NCBI RefSeq assembly: GCF_900143065.1
Contig: NZ_FRCX01000001.1
Coordinates: forward strand, 62,001-126,000
DNA: 64,000 nucleotides
Direction: 5' to 3'
From: Duganella sacchari
Lineage (GTDB): Bacteria; Pseudomonadota; Gammaproteobacteria; Burkholderiales; Burkholderiaceae_D
Both the position numbers and the translations under genes were made by a program. The notes under the pieces were generated by a model. It ran no database searches. It was not told where the DNA came from and was given only the letters and a program-made list of their open reading frames with translations. Shown piece by piece: positions 54,488 through 61,962 of this stretch (its first letter is position 1; the number at the start of each line of letters is the position of its first letter).

Positions 54488-54506
54488 TTAATTGCCAGGC
54501 AATTAA
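54488..54506. repeat. Perfect palindrome at the end of the small secreted-protein gene
   Basis: TTAATTGCC-A-GGCAATTAA, 9-bp arms, overlaps the stop codon of the leftward gene ending at 54503. As an RNA hairpin it would be an 8-bp stem with a three-base loop, without a T-tract. It may be a weak terminator or mRNA-end hairpin. Confidence 0.5.
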
Positions 54507-54889
54507 CGACGGGGGGGATTGGCGTACAGGTCCTGGCCCACTTCGTTGATCTGGCGGCGCAGATCACGGCGTTCGTCCGGCGTCATGCGGCCGACGCGGC
54601 GGCTCATTTCCGCATTGCGGCTGGCTTCCTGCATGGCGCGGCGCTGTTCCTCGGCGCGCGCTTCGTAGGTGCGCGTATCGATCTGACGCTGTTCGCTGCT
54701 TGGACGCTGCTCGGTGCGCTGACCGCCTTGCTGATGCTGCGGCACCTCGCGGCGCGAGCCGTCAGGGCCTTCAGCGCGGGCGATGCCGGTGCTGATCAAA
54801 CCGCAGCATAAAAGCGCGGAAGCCAGGGAGGATCGAACGCAAAAAGATGCGCTAGCTGCCGCGGATTTTTTTTTGTGATCGATGAACAT
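54503..54889 (-). CDS. Small secreted basic/glutamine-rich protein
   Basis: A 128-residue protein with a long signal-like N-terminus (positive 'HKKK', hydrophobic 'LASALLCCGLISTGIARA-EG'). A low-complexity region follows, rich in Q, R and E. It ends in the motif 'MTPDERRDLRRQINEVGQDLYANPPRR', which I know from many Burkholderiales hypothetical proteins. The Cys pair in the signal does not form a convincing lipobox. It is transcribed away from ompR with 172 bp between starts. The function is unknown; OmpR control is possible given its position. Confidence 0.7.
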   Translation of the reverse strand: MFIDHKKKSAAASASFCVRSSLASALLCCGLISTGIARAEGPDGSRREVPQHQQGGQRTEQRPSSEQRQIDTRTYEARAEEQRRAMQEASRNAEMSRRVGRMTPDERRDLRRQINEVGQDLYANPPRR

Positions 54890-55061
54890 GGCGTTCCTAA
54901 AAAACTGATTCTATGCCCGCAGTGTATGATGCTTTGCCTGAGGGGGTAAGGCTAAATGGGTAAAGTTTGTAACACTTTGTAATGGGTTATCTTGCGTTCG
55001 TATTCGCAGGACGAATATGACGTTACCATAGCAACATGAATAAGACAATTCTGGCAGCCAA

Positions 55062-55829
55062 ATGACTAGCACAACGACTGAATCCGGCAACAACAACGCC
55101 AACGCGCAAGGCCACGCGGCCAAGATTATGGTAGTGGACGACGACGTCCGCCTGCGCGATCTGCTGCGCCGCTACCTCACCGAACAAGGCTTCAACGTCT
55201 TCACCGCAGAAAGCGCCACGGCCATGAACAAGCTGTGGCTGCGCGAGCGCTACGACCTGCTGGTGCTGGACCTGATGCTGCCTGGCGAAGACGGCCTGTC
55301 GATCTGCCGCCGCCTGCGCGGCGCCGGCGACCAGACGCCGATCATCATGCTGACCGCCAAAGGCGAGGACGTGGACCGCATCGTCGGCCTGGAAATGGGC
55401 GCGGATGACTACCTGCCCAAGCCCTTCAACCCGCGCGAGCTGGTGGCCCGCATCGGCGCCGTGCTGCGCCGCCGTGGTCCGGATGAAATCCCGGGCGCGC
55501 CATCGGAAACCCCGCAAACCTTCGAGTTCGGCCAGTTCGTGCTGGACCTGGGCACGCGCACGCTGAAGAAGAACGGCGAGACCGTACCGCTGACCACCGG
55601 CGAATTCTCGGTGCTCAAAGTGTTCGCGCGCCACGCGCGCCAGCCGCTGTCGCGCGAGAAGCTCATGGAACTGGCGCGCGGCCGCGAGTACGAAGTATTC
55701 GACCGCAGCCTGGACGTGCAGATCTCGCGCCTGCGCAAGCTCATCGAACCCGATCCATCCAGCCCGCTGTACATCCAGACCGTATGGGGCCTGGGTTACG
55801 TCTTCATTCCGGAGGGCCAGCCGCGCTAA
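55062..55829 (+). CDS. ompR: OmpR-type osmotic/envelope response regulator
   Basis: A 255-residue regulator. The receiver domain (about 20-135) has 'IMVVDDDVRLRDLLRRYL', phospho-acceptor Asp in 'LLVLDLMLPGEDGLSICRRL' and Lys in 'YLPKPFNPREL'. The winged-helix DNA-binding domain (about 155-250) includes 'GEFSVLKVFARHARQPLSREKLMELARG' and 'RSLDVQISRLRKLIEPDPSSPLYIQTVWGLGYVF'. This matches OmpR. The envZ-like kinase follows after 15 bp. Confidence 0.94.
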   Translation: MTSTTTESGNNNANAQGHAAKIMVVDDDVRLRDLLRRYLTEQGFNVFTAESATAMNKLWLRERYDLLVLDLMLPGEDGLSICRRLRGAGDQTPIIMLTAKGEDVDRIVGLEMGADDYLPKPFNPRELVARIGAVLRRRGPDEIPGAPSETPQTFEFGQFVLDLGTRTLKKNGETVPLTTGEFSVLKVFARHARQPLSREKLMELARGREYEVFDRSLDVQISRLRKLIEPDPSSPLYIQTVWGLGYVFIPEGQPR

Positions 55830-55844
55830 GGCGCGGGCGCGTTC

Positions 55845-57212
55845 ATGAAGTTGCCGTCGAAGCTACCCTTTGGCCTCCGCATCGCCAGCCTCAAAAGCGG
55901 ATTATTCTGGCGCACCTTCTTCCTGCTCGGGGCGCTGACCACCACCAGTATGACGGCCTGGGTCGGCATGATCAGCGTGGTGCAGCACGAGCCGCAGGTG
56001 CAGCAGATTTCCTCGCAGGTGATCTCGGTGGTCACCATCACCCACGCCGCCCTCACCCACTCCGCGCCCGAACTGCGGCGCGAGCTGCTGTTCGAGCTGG
56101 TGTCGAACGAGGGTATCCGCGTGTTCCCGCTCGAGGACGACGACAAGGTCGAACCGCCGGCCGACAACGCGCTGATGCCGGACATCGAAAAGCTGGTCAA
56201 GGCCAAGCTGGGGGCGGACACGCGCTTCTCGTCCAAGGTGAATGGCGTGGCCGGCTTCTGGGTCAGCTTCAATATCGACGACGACCAGTACTGGCTGATG
56301 CTCGAGCGCGAACGCATCCGCGGCCTGACCGGCATCCAGTGGCTGGGCTGGGCCAGCGTGGTGTCGGTGGTATCGCTGCTGGGCGCCGCCTTCATTTCCA
56401 GCCTGATTAACCTGCCGCTGCGCCGCCTGACACAGGCCACGCGCGACTTCGCCCAGGGCAAGCGCCCGGCGCCGCTGCCGGAAAAAGGCCCGCTTGAAAT
56501 CCTCGAAGCCAATCGCAGCTTCAACCAGATGGTGGACGACCTGCAGCAGGTGGAGTCCGACCGCGCCGTAATCCTGGCCGGCATCTCGCATGACCTGCGC
56601 ACACCGCTGGCGCGCATGCAGCTGGAGGTAGAGATGGCCAATCTGTCGCAGGAAGCGCGCGAGGGCATGCAGTCGGACATCGGCCAGATGGACGCCATCA
56701 TCGGCCAGTTCCTCGACTACGCCAAACCGACCGAGGCGGCCAGCTTTATCAATGTCGACATCAGCGAACTGCTGACGGATACGGCGCACGAAGCCGCGCG
56801 CTTGCCCGATGTGCGGATCGGCACCGACATCGCGCCAGGCGCGCACGCCATGGGCAATGCCACCGACATCAAGCGCGTCATCAACAACCTGATCGAGAAC
56901 GCCCGCCGCTACGGCAAAACGCCAGGCGCGGACTACACCGAAATCGACATCAAGTGCAGCGTCAAAGGCATGCATGCTGCCAAACGCGTGACCATCGAAG
57001 TCCAGGACCATGGCAGCGGCGTGCCGCCGGAGCACATCGAGCAGCTGCTCAAGCCCTTCACCCGGCTCGACGAGGCGCGCAGCCAGGCCAACGGCGCAGG
57101 CCTGGGACTGGCGATTGTCGACCGCGTCATCACGCGCCATGGCGCCGAACTGCATGTGCGCAACCGCGAAGGCGGCGGCCTGCTGATCCAGATTGTCATG
57201 AAAGGCCTGTAA
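55845..57212 (+). CDS. envZ: EnvZ-type sensor histidine kinase
   Basis: A 455-residue inner-membrane kinase. TM1 spans about 18-42, the periplasmic domain about 43-160, TM2 about 165-188, then HAMP. The phospho-acceptor box is 'LAGISHDLRTPLARMQLEVEMA'. N-box 'INNLIENARRYG', 'DHGSGVPPEHIEQLLKPFTRLDEAR' and G-box 'GAGLGLAIVDRV' complete the ATPase. It phosphorylates and dephosphorylates the adjacent OmpR. Its stop is joined to the next gene (TAATG), which suggests a third gene in this operon. Confidence 0.94.
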   Translation: MKLPSKLPFGLRIASLKSGLFWRTFFLLGALTTTSMTAWVGMISVVQHEPQVQQISSQVISVVTITHAALTHSAPELRRELLFELVSNEGIRVFPLEDDDKVEPPADNALMPDIEKLVKAKLGADTRFSSKVNGVAGFWVSFNIDDDQYWLMLERERIRGLTGIQWLGWASVVSVVSLLGAAFISSLINLPLRRLTQATRDFAQGKRPAPLPEKGPLEILEANRSFNQMVDDLQQVESDRAVILAGISHDLRTPLARMQLEVEMANLSQEAREGMQSDIGQMDAIIGQFLDYAKPTEAASFINVDISELLTDTAHEAARLPDVRIGTDIAPGAHAMGNATDIKRVINNLIENARRYGKTPGADYTEIDIKCSVKGMHAAKRVTIEVQDHGSGVPPEHIEQLLKPFTRLDEARSQANGAGLGLAIVDRVITRHGAELHVRNREGGGLLIQIVMKGL

Positions 57213-57916
57213 TGCGCCGTACCCTCGTTTGCGCCGCGCTGCTCGGCGTGGCCACCATCGTCCATGCCGCGCGCCCTGCGCCGCCAGCCGTGCAGCAGCG
57301 CGAGCCGACCGCCGATGAACGCAATGCCTTTGACGAGTACTATCGAGAACAAGTACCGCCACGCGTCAGCGGCGGACCATCGCTGTTTGCCCCCGTCTTC
57401 GACATCCAGCGCCGGCGCGGCCAGCCATGGCAGGTGATTGCGCGTGTGGATTCGTCGCCGCGCCACTACACGCCGGAGCTGTGCCGCCAGGTCCGCACCA
57501 GCTACATCTATGACGCCAAGGCGCCCAAGGGACAGCGCTGGTCGCCGTCGGCAGCAGCGCCGGAATGGTATGTGTGGCTGGCGACACCCAAGGTCATCTG
57601 CACCGCAGCGCAATACACGGTGCGTATGGACCCAGCCGTATCGAACGAGGACGCCACCGCGCTGCTGCGCCAGCATCGCGAACTGCTGCAGCGCGCACGC
57701 CTGCTGTTTGCGGGGAATTCCGGCTGCGCGCGCCAGCGCTCGCTGACCTTCCGCTTTGCCGCAATGGCGCCGGCGCCGCCCGCCAACGGCGCTCCCGCCA
57801 TGGTCGGCATGGTATTCGAGAGCGACCGTGACACGCGGGTACACGTCGCCGTCCGCAAGCACCGCGGCGAATACGCCGCGTGGAATGTCAACTGTGCTGA
57901 GGGTGCTGCAGGTTGA
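57212..57916 (+). CDS. Secreted hypothetical protein coupled to envZ
   Basis: A 234-residue protein with a signal peptide (1-20, 'LLGVATIVHA-ARP'). The mature part has four cysteines ('ELCRQV', 'KVICTAAQY', 'SGCARQR', 'VNCAEG') that could form two disulfides, and is otherwise unrecognised. Its ATG shares an A with the envZ stop, so translation is coupled. It may be a periplasmic accessory of the OmpR/EnvZ pair (inference). Its end overlaps the converging Imm26-like gene by 29 bp. Confidence 0.75.
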   Translation: MRRTLVCAALLGVATIVHAARPAPPAVQQREPTADERNAFDEYYREQVPPRVSGGPSLFAPVFDIQRRRGQPWQVIARVDSSPRHYTPELCRQVRTSYIYDAKAPKGQRWSPSAAAPEWYVWLATPKVICTAAQYTVRMDPAVSNEDATALLRQHRELLQRARLLFAGNSGCARQRSLTFRFAAMAPAPPANGAPAMVGMVFESDRDTRVHVAVRKHRGEYAAWNVNCAEGAAG

Positions 57917-58388
57917 TGGGATGGTCAGGCGCTTCCAGCAGCTTGGTCAGCAGCAGCTCGGTGGAACCATAGCCGTACAGCGAGTCCGCTTCCAGCCCGG
58001 GGGTATCGTAGGGCACGGACTCTTCGCGCTCCGAGCGGCCCGGATCGCTGTCCGAATACGTCACGCGCCAGGCGCGCTTGAGCGCATCGGCGCGGCGCAG
58101 GAATTGCGGCACCGGCCACATGGCCGGGTCCCACACGGCGATATCGCCAAGCACGCGCCAGTGGCCGCTGGCCAGCGCCATGTCGCCGCAACGCAGCACC
58201 TTGACCGCATCCTGCGGCTGCAGGGTATTCAGCTCTTCCACCGACGGCAAGCGCGTCAGTTTGGGACCGAACAGATAGGCGAGCAGGATTTTGCTGCCAG
58301 GCGTCATGCGCGCGACCAGGCCCCAACCATAGCCGCCGTCCAGCAATGGCACGGCAAACCAGCTCCCCTCTTGATACGACTGCTTCAT
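57888..58388 (-). CDS. Imm26/HocA-like protein
   Basis: A 166-residue protein of the group annotated as immunity protein 26 or phosphotriesterase-HocA-like. The opening 'MKQSYQEGSWFAVPLLDGGYGWGLVARMTPGSKILLAYLFGP' is diagnostic. AAGGG precedes the ATG at 58388; the frame stays open upstream to 58487. No toxin gene lies beside it, so an immunity role is not supported by context. The proteins are widespread as solo genes. The gene is transcribed toward the OmpR/EnvZ unit and away from the TPP riboswitch. Confidence 0.75.
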   Translation of the reverse strand: MKQSYQEGSWFAVPLLDGGYGWGLVARMTPGSKILLAYLFGPKLTRLPSVEELNTLQPQDAVKVLRCGDMALASGHWRVLGDIAVWDPAMWPVPQFLRRADALKRAWRVTYSDSDPGRSEREESVPYDTPGLEADSLYGYGSTELLLTKLLEAPDHPINLQHPQHS

Positions 58389-58503
58389 TCCAACCCTTTC
58401 ATCAGCACCGGGCGGTGCAAGTCCGCAGTGTAGCGGCGCCGCGCAAAACACGGCGCACGGCACTGCTGCGGCGAGCCTTGATGACAACTGTGTTACACTG
58501 GCG

Positions 58504-58587
58504 CCTCGCTAGGGGTCCTGGAAACGCATTTCCGGGTGAGAGATACCCTTCGTACCTGATCTGGATAATGCCAGCGAAGGAAAGCGC
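58504..58587 (+). promoter_or_regulatory. TPP (thiamine pyrophosphate) riboswitch
   Basis: The THI-box consensus is intact: 'AGGGGTCC', 'CCGGGTGAGAGATACCC', 'TACCTGATCTGGATAATGCCAGCG' and the closing 'AAGG'. The CUGAU and GAUAAUGCCAGCG blocks form the pyrimidine and pyrophosphate pockets. A possible extended -10 (TGTTACACT, 58491-58499) lies just before it. It precedes a TonB-dependent receptor gene by about 70 bp, so the receptor should be repressed by TPP, which implies a thiamine-related ligand. No T-run terminator is obvious; translation control is likely. Confidence 0.95.
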
Positions 58588-58655
58588 AAAAGTGGTTCTC
58601 CCCTCCTTTGATGGCTCTCTTCGCCGGCCTCCAGCCGAACAAGTAGAGAGCAGAT

Positions 58656-60803
58656 ATGTCCACACCAAACTTTGCAGTGTCCGCCATCGCATTGGCGGTT
58701 TTACAGGCTATGTCCGGCGCCGCGCGCGCTGAAGCCGTTGCCCCGGCCGCAGCCCCAGACCAAACCATGCCGGAAGTCGTCGTCAGCGGCGTCAAGGTCC
58801 GCGCCAGCTCGGCCAGCGTGGCCGGCTTCTCCAACGCGCCGCTGCTGGAAACGCCAGCGTCGGTCAGCGTGCTGAACGCGCAGCAGATGCTGGACCTGCA
58901 AATCCGCTCCACCACCGATGCCGCCAAATTCGACGCCAGCCTGAGCGACGCCTACAACGCCGTCGGCTACGCTGAACAGTTCTCCATCCGCGGCTTTAAA
59001 CTGGACAACGCCTCGAGCTACCGCAAGGACGGCATGGCGATTGCCGGCGACACCCAGATCCCGCTGGAAAACAAGGAACAGCTGGAAGTGCTGAAAGGCT
59101 TGTCCGGCCTGCAGTCCGGCGTCTCCGCGCCCGGTGGCGTCATCAACTTTGTCACCAAGCGCCCGACCGATACGCCGCTGCGCACCGTGGTATTGGAAAC
59201 CCGCGAACGCGGCACGCTGTATGGCGCGGTCGATCTGGGCGGACGCTTTGAGGACAGCCGCTTCGGCTACCGCATCAACGCTGCCGCCGAGCGCCTGCGT
59301 TCCTACATCAAGGGCGCCGACGGCAACCGCAAATTCGTCTCGGCCGCTTTCGACTGGCGCATCTCGCCGCAAGCGCTGCTGCAGGTGGATGCCGACTACC
59401 AGCGCAAATCGCAGATCACCGCGCCGGGCTACCAGTTGCTCAACAATGCCACGCTGCCCAACGTCCCTGCTGACCAGCTGCTGAACGACCAGCCATGGAC
59501 CCGTCCCGTGGAAACCACCAGCAGCAACGTCGGCGTCCGCTTCGACTACAAGTTCTCGCCGGATTGGGCCGCCACCATCAGCGCCAACCAGCACAACTTC
59601 AAGCGCGACGACTACACGGCCTTCCCTTACGGCTGCGGCGCACAGGACCTGTATCCCGGTTTCTGCGGCAATGGCGACTATGACGTCTACAACTACATCA
59701 GCAAAGGCGAAAAGAAATCGCCGCTGACCGCGCAGGCGCTGCTGCAGGGCCGCTTTGCCACCGGCGCGCTGCAGCATGAACTGACCGCCGGCGCATCGTT
59801 CTTCAAGAACAGCGAAAAATGGGGCGACTACCTGTACGACTACTCGGGCACCAGCAACATCTATCGCCCGGTGGTGGTGACGCCGGCGCCAGGCGATAGC
59901 GGCCCGGTCACCGAACGCCGCAGCGACAATGAACGCGGCCTGTTCGCCCAGGACATCCTGAGCCTCAACCAGCAACTCAAGCTGCATGCGGGCGCACGTT
60001 ACGCGCAGGTCAAGCGCGACGAATACGTGGGCGTCGATGCCGGCAAGGTACTGCCCTATGCCCACACCGACGTCGGCTTCTGGCTGCCAAACCTCGCGCT
60101 GGTGTACAACGTGCGTCCCAACGTAGCGACCTATGTGTCGTACGCCCAGGGACTGGAGCATGGCGGCGTCGCGCCGATGGGCACGGCGAACCAGCGCCGC
60201 GCACTGGAGCCGGGCAAATCGAAGCAGGTGGAAGTGGGTGTGAAGGCGGACATTCGCCCGGACCTGAGCGCCAGCGTATCGCTGTTCCAGATCCGCAAGG
60301 GCCTGGAGTACACGGACGCCGCCAACACCTTCGTGCGCAATGGCGAAGCGCAGAACCGTGGCCTGGAGATGGCGCTGGCCGGCCGTGTCACGCCTGAACT
60401 GCTGGTCGGCGTATCAGCCACCGCGCTGAACACCCAGCAAAGCGGCACCGGTTCGGCTACGCTGGACGGCAAGCGCGTCACCGATGTGGCAGCGTTCAAA
60501 TCTTCCCTGTACGCGAAGTATGCGGTGCCGCAGGTGCGTGGCCTGGATGTGGCGGCCAACTGGGTCTACAGCAGCAAGAAAGCCTTTGACGCCGCCAACA
60601 CCGTGTTCGTGCCAAGCTATCACGTGATGAACCTGAGCGCTTCATATGCGACCCGCATCGGCGATGTGGCCACCACGCTGCGCGCCAACGTCGACAACGC
60701 CTTCGACAAGTTCTACTGGCGCGATGTGACGCCGGATCTGGGTGGTTATCTGATGCCGGGCGCCTCGCGCACCTTCCGCGTCTCGGCGCAGTTCGACCTT
60801 TAA
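58656..60803 (+). CDS. TPP-riboswitch-controlled TonB-dependent receptor
   Basis: A 715-residue outer-membrane receptor. The signal peptide covers about 1-25 ('SGAARAEA'). A TonB-box-like 'PEVVVSGVKV' opens the mature part. The plug (about 60-175) has 'QQMLDLQIRSTTDAAKFDASLS', 'QFSIRGFKLDNASSYRKDGMA' and 'GLQSGVSAPGGVINFVTKRP'. A barrel follows, ending 'SRTFRVSAQFDL'. By sequence it falls in the siderophore-receptor-like group, but the upstream TPP riboswitch argues that it imports thiamine or a thiamine precursor. It converges on the NadR-like kinase gene (4-bp overlap). Confidence 0.9.
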   Translation: MSTPNFAVSAIALAVLQAMSGAARAEAVAPAAAPDQTMPEVVVSGVKVRASSASVAGFSNAPLLETPASVSVLNAQQMLDLQIRSTTDAAKFDASLSDAYNAVGYAEQFSIRGFKLDNASSYRKDGMAIAGDTQIPLENKEQLEVLKGLSGLQSGVSAPGGVINFVTKRPTDTPLRTVVLETRERGTLYGAVDLGGRFEDSRFGYRINAAAERLRSYIKGADGNRKFVSAAFDWRISPQALLQVDADYQRKSQITAPGYQLLNNATLPNVPADQLLNDQPWTRPVETTSSNVGVRFDYKFSPDWAATISANQHNFKRDDYTAFPYGCGAQDLYPGFCGNGDYDVYNYISKGEKKSPLTAQALLQGRFATGALQHELTAGASFFKNSEKWGDYLYDYSGTSNIYRPVVVTPAPGDSGPVTERRSDNERGLFAQDILSLNQQLKLHAGARYAQVKRDEYVGVDAGKVLPYAHTDVGFWLPNLALVYNVRPNVATYVSYAQGLEHGGVAPMGTANQRRALEPGKSKQVEVGVKADIRPDLSASVSLFQIRKGLEYTDAANTFVRNGEAQNRGLEMALAGRVTPELLVGVSATALNTQQSGTGSATLDGKRVTDVAAFKSSLYAKYAVPQVRGLDVAANWVYSSKKAFDAANTVFVPSYHVMNLSASYATRIGDVATTLRANVDNAFDKFYWRDVTPDLGGYLMPGASRTFRVSAQFDL

Positions 60804-61321
60804 AGCCGCGACAGCGCGTCCGCAACCTGCGCGACGCGCTGCTCGATGCTGCCGCTTACCGGCACGTAGGGAATACCGCGTGCCGTCAACTCTTGGTTCA
60901 GCATGCGGTTGATGATAATGCTGACCTCTTCATTCTCGCGCATCAGGCCATCCGCTTGCCATGGGATGTCGGCGGCCGTCACCAGCGTGAGGTCGTAATC
61001 CTGCAGATGCGCATCCGCCAGCGGCGCCAGCTGCGCATCAATCCCGCCAAAATAATGGCGGCTGTACACCGCCGTCATCAACGGCGTGGTGTCGCAAAAC
61101 AGATAGCGCTGCGCTGCCAGCGCGGCCATGTTCTCGCGTTCGCGCTGCACGCGGGCGATATGGAACTGGTCCGCGTCCACCGGCACACGGCCGGCGGCGT
61201 CGACAAACTCGCGCAGATATTCAGGCACCCACAGCGTGCCATAGCGCTTGGCCAACGCGGCCGCCAGCGTGGTCTTGCCGGACGACGCTGTCCCCAGAAT
61301 GGCAATGCGCTGCGGCCTCAT
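60800..61321 (-). CDS. NadR-like P-loop kinase (ribosylnicotinamide kinase type)
   Basis: A 173-residue kinase of the type found as the C-terminal domain of NadR. Walker A is 'LGTASSGKTT' (residues 9-18). The typical 'WVPEYLREFVDAAGR', 'FHIARVQRERE', 'FCDTTPLMTAVYSRHYF' and 'TAADIPWQADGLMRENEEV' follow. There is no NMN adenylyltransferase or DNA-binding part. It would phosphorylate an imported nucleoside-like vitamin: nicotinamide riboside by family, thiamine by context. ATG 61321 overlaps the pnuC stop (ATGA). It is the last gene of the S46 peptidase-pnuC-kinase operon. Confidence 0.88.
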   Translation of the reverse strand: MRPQRIAILGTASSGKTTLAAALAKRYGTLWVPEYLREFVDAAGRVPVDADQFHIARVQRERENMAALAAQRYLFCDTTPLMTAVYSRHYFGGIDAQLAPLADAHLQDYDLTLVTAADIPWQADGLMRENEEVSIIINRMLNQELTARGIPYVPVSGSIEQRVAQVADALSRL

Positions 61322-61962
61322 TCCATCGCCAGCCGGCGGCCACCCGTGCCGGCGTCGCCGCTCCACGCGCGCAGACCGATAATCGCCATACCGACAAATA
61401 CGCCGTACAGAATGGCCGTCAGGATCAGATGCTTGTGCAGGTACAGCGCCACATACAGGATATCGACGATGATCCAGACATGCCAGTTCTCGATCTTTTT
61501 ACGCGACAGCAGCAGCTGACCGATCAGCGAACCTGCGGTCAGGAAGCCATCCGAACTGGGTACATCGGTATCAGTGTAGGTTTTGAGGAACCAGGCCAGC
61601 ACGCCGAAGCCCGCCAGCCACGCAGCACCGGCGATCCAGCGGCCGCGCGCGTCCAGCGCGGTAACGGGCAGCTTCTCATGGCGGTCGTCCCCATGCAGCC
61701 ATTGATACCAGCCGAAGATGGAGACAGTGATGAACACCAGTTGCAAGCCCATGTCGCCATACAGCCGCGAACCGTAGAACACCAGACCATAGGTGGCGGA
61801 CGAAATGATGGCAAACAGCCAGCCCCAGTGGCTCTGGCGTATGTTCAACCACACCGTCGCCACCGACAGCAGGAACGACAGCAGCTCCAGCGGGGTCGTG
61901 GCGAATACGGCCAGGTGCAATGGCATATTGGCGTAACTAAGCAGGAGCGTCAGTGCGTTCAT
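61318..61962 (-). CDS. pnuC: PnuC-family vitamin transporter
   Basis: A 214-residue inner-membrane protein with about seven hydrophobic segments and the PnuC pattern: 'ELLSFLLSVATVWLNIRQSHWGWLFAIISSATYGLVFY', 'LQLVFITVSIFGWYQWL' and 'ENWHVWIIVDILYVALYLHKHL'. PnuC proteins facilitate uptake of nicotinamide riboside, or thiamine (PnuT) or riboflavin in some branches, with trapping by a kinase. The kinase is the next gene. Its ATG overlaps the S46 peptidase stop (61959-61962). Nicotinamide riboside versus thiamine cannot be decided from sequence alone; the TPP-controlled receptor next door favours a look at thiamine. Confidence 0.88.
   Translation of the reverse strand: MNALTLLLSYANMPLHLAVFATTPLELLSFLLSVATVWLNIRQSHWGWLFAIISSATYGLVFYGSRLYGDMGLQLVFITVSIFGWYQWLHGDDRHEKLPVTALDARGRWIAGAAWLAGFGVLAWFLKTYTDTDVPSSDGFLTAGSLIGQLLLSRKKIENWHVWIIVDILYVALYLHKHLILTAILYGVFVGMAIIGLRAWSGDAGTGGRRLAME

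Noticed and set aside
57888..58388. Toxin-immunity pair around the Imm26-like protein
   Set aside because: No toxin-like gene lies next to it; neighbours are an envZ-linked secreted protein and a riboswitch-controlled receptor.
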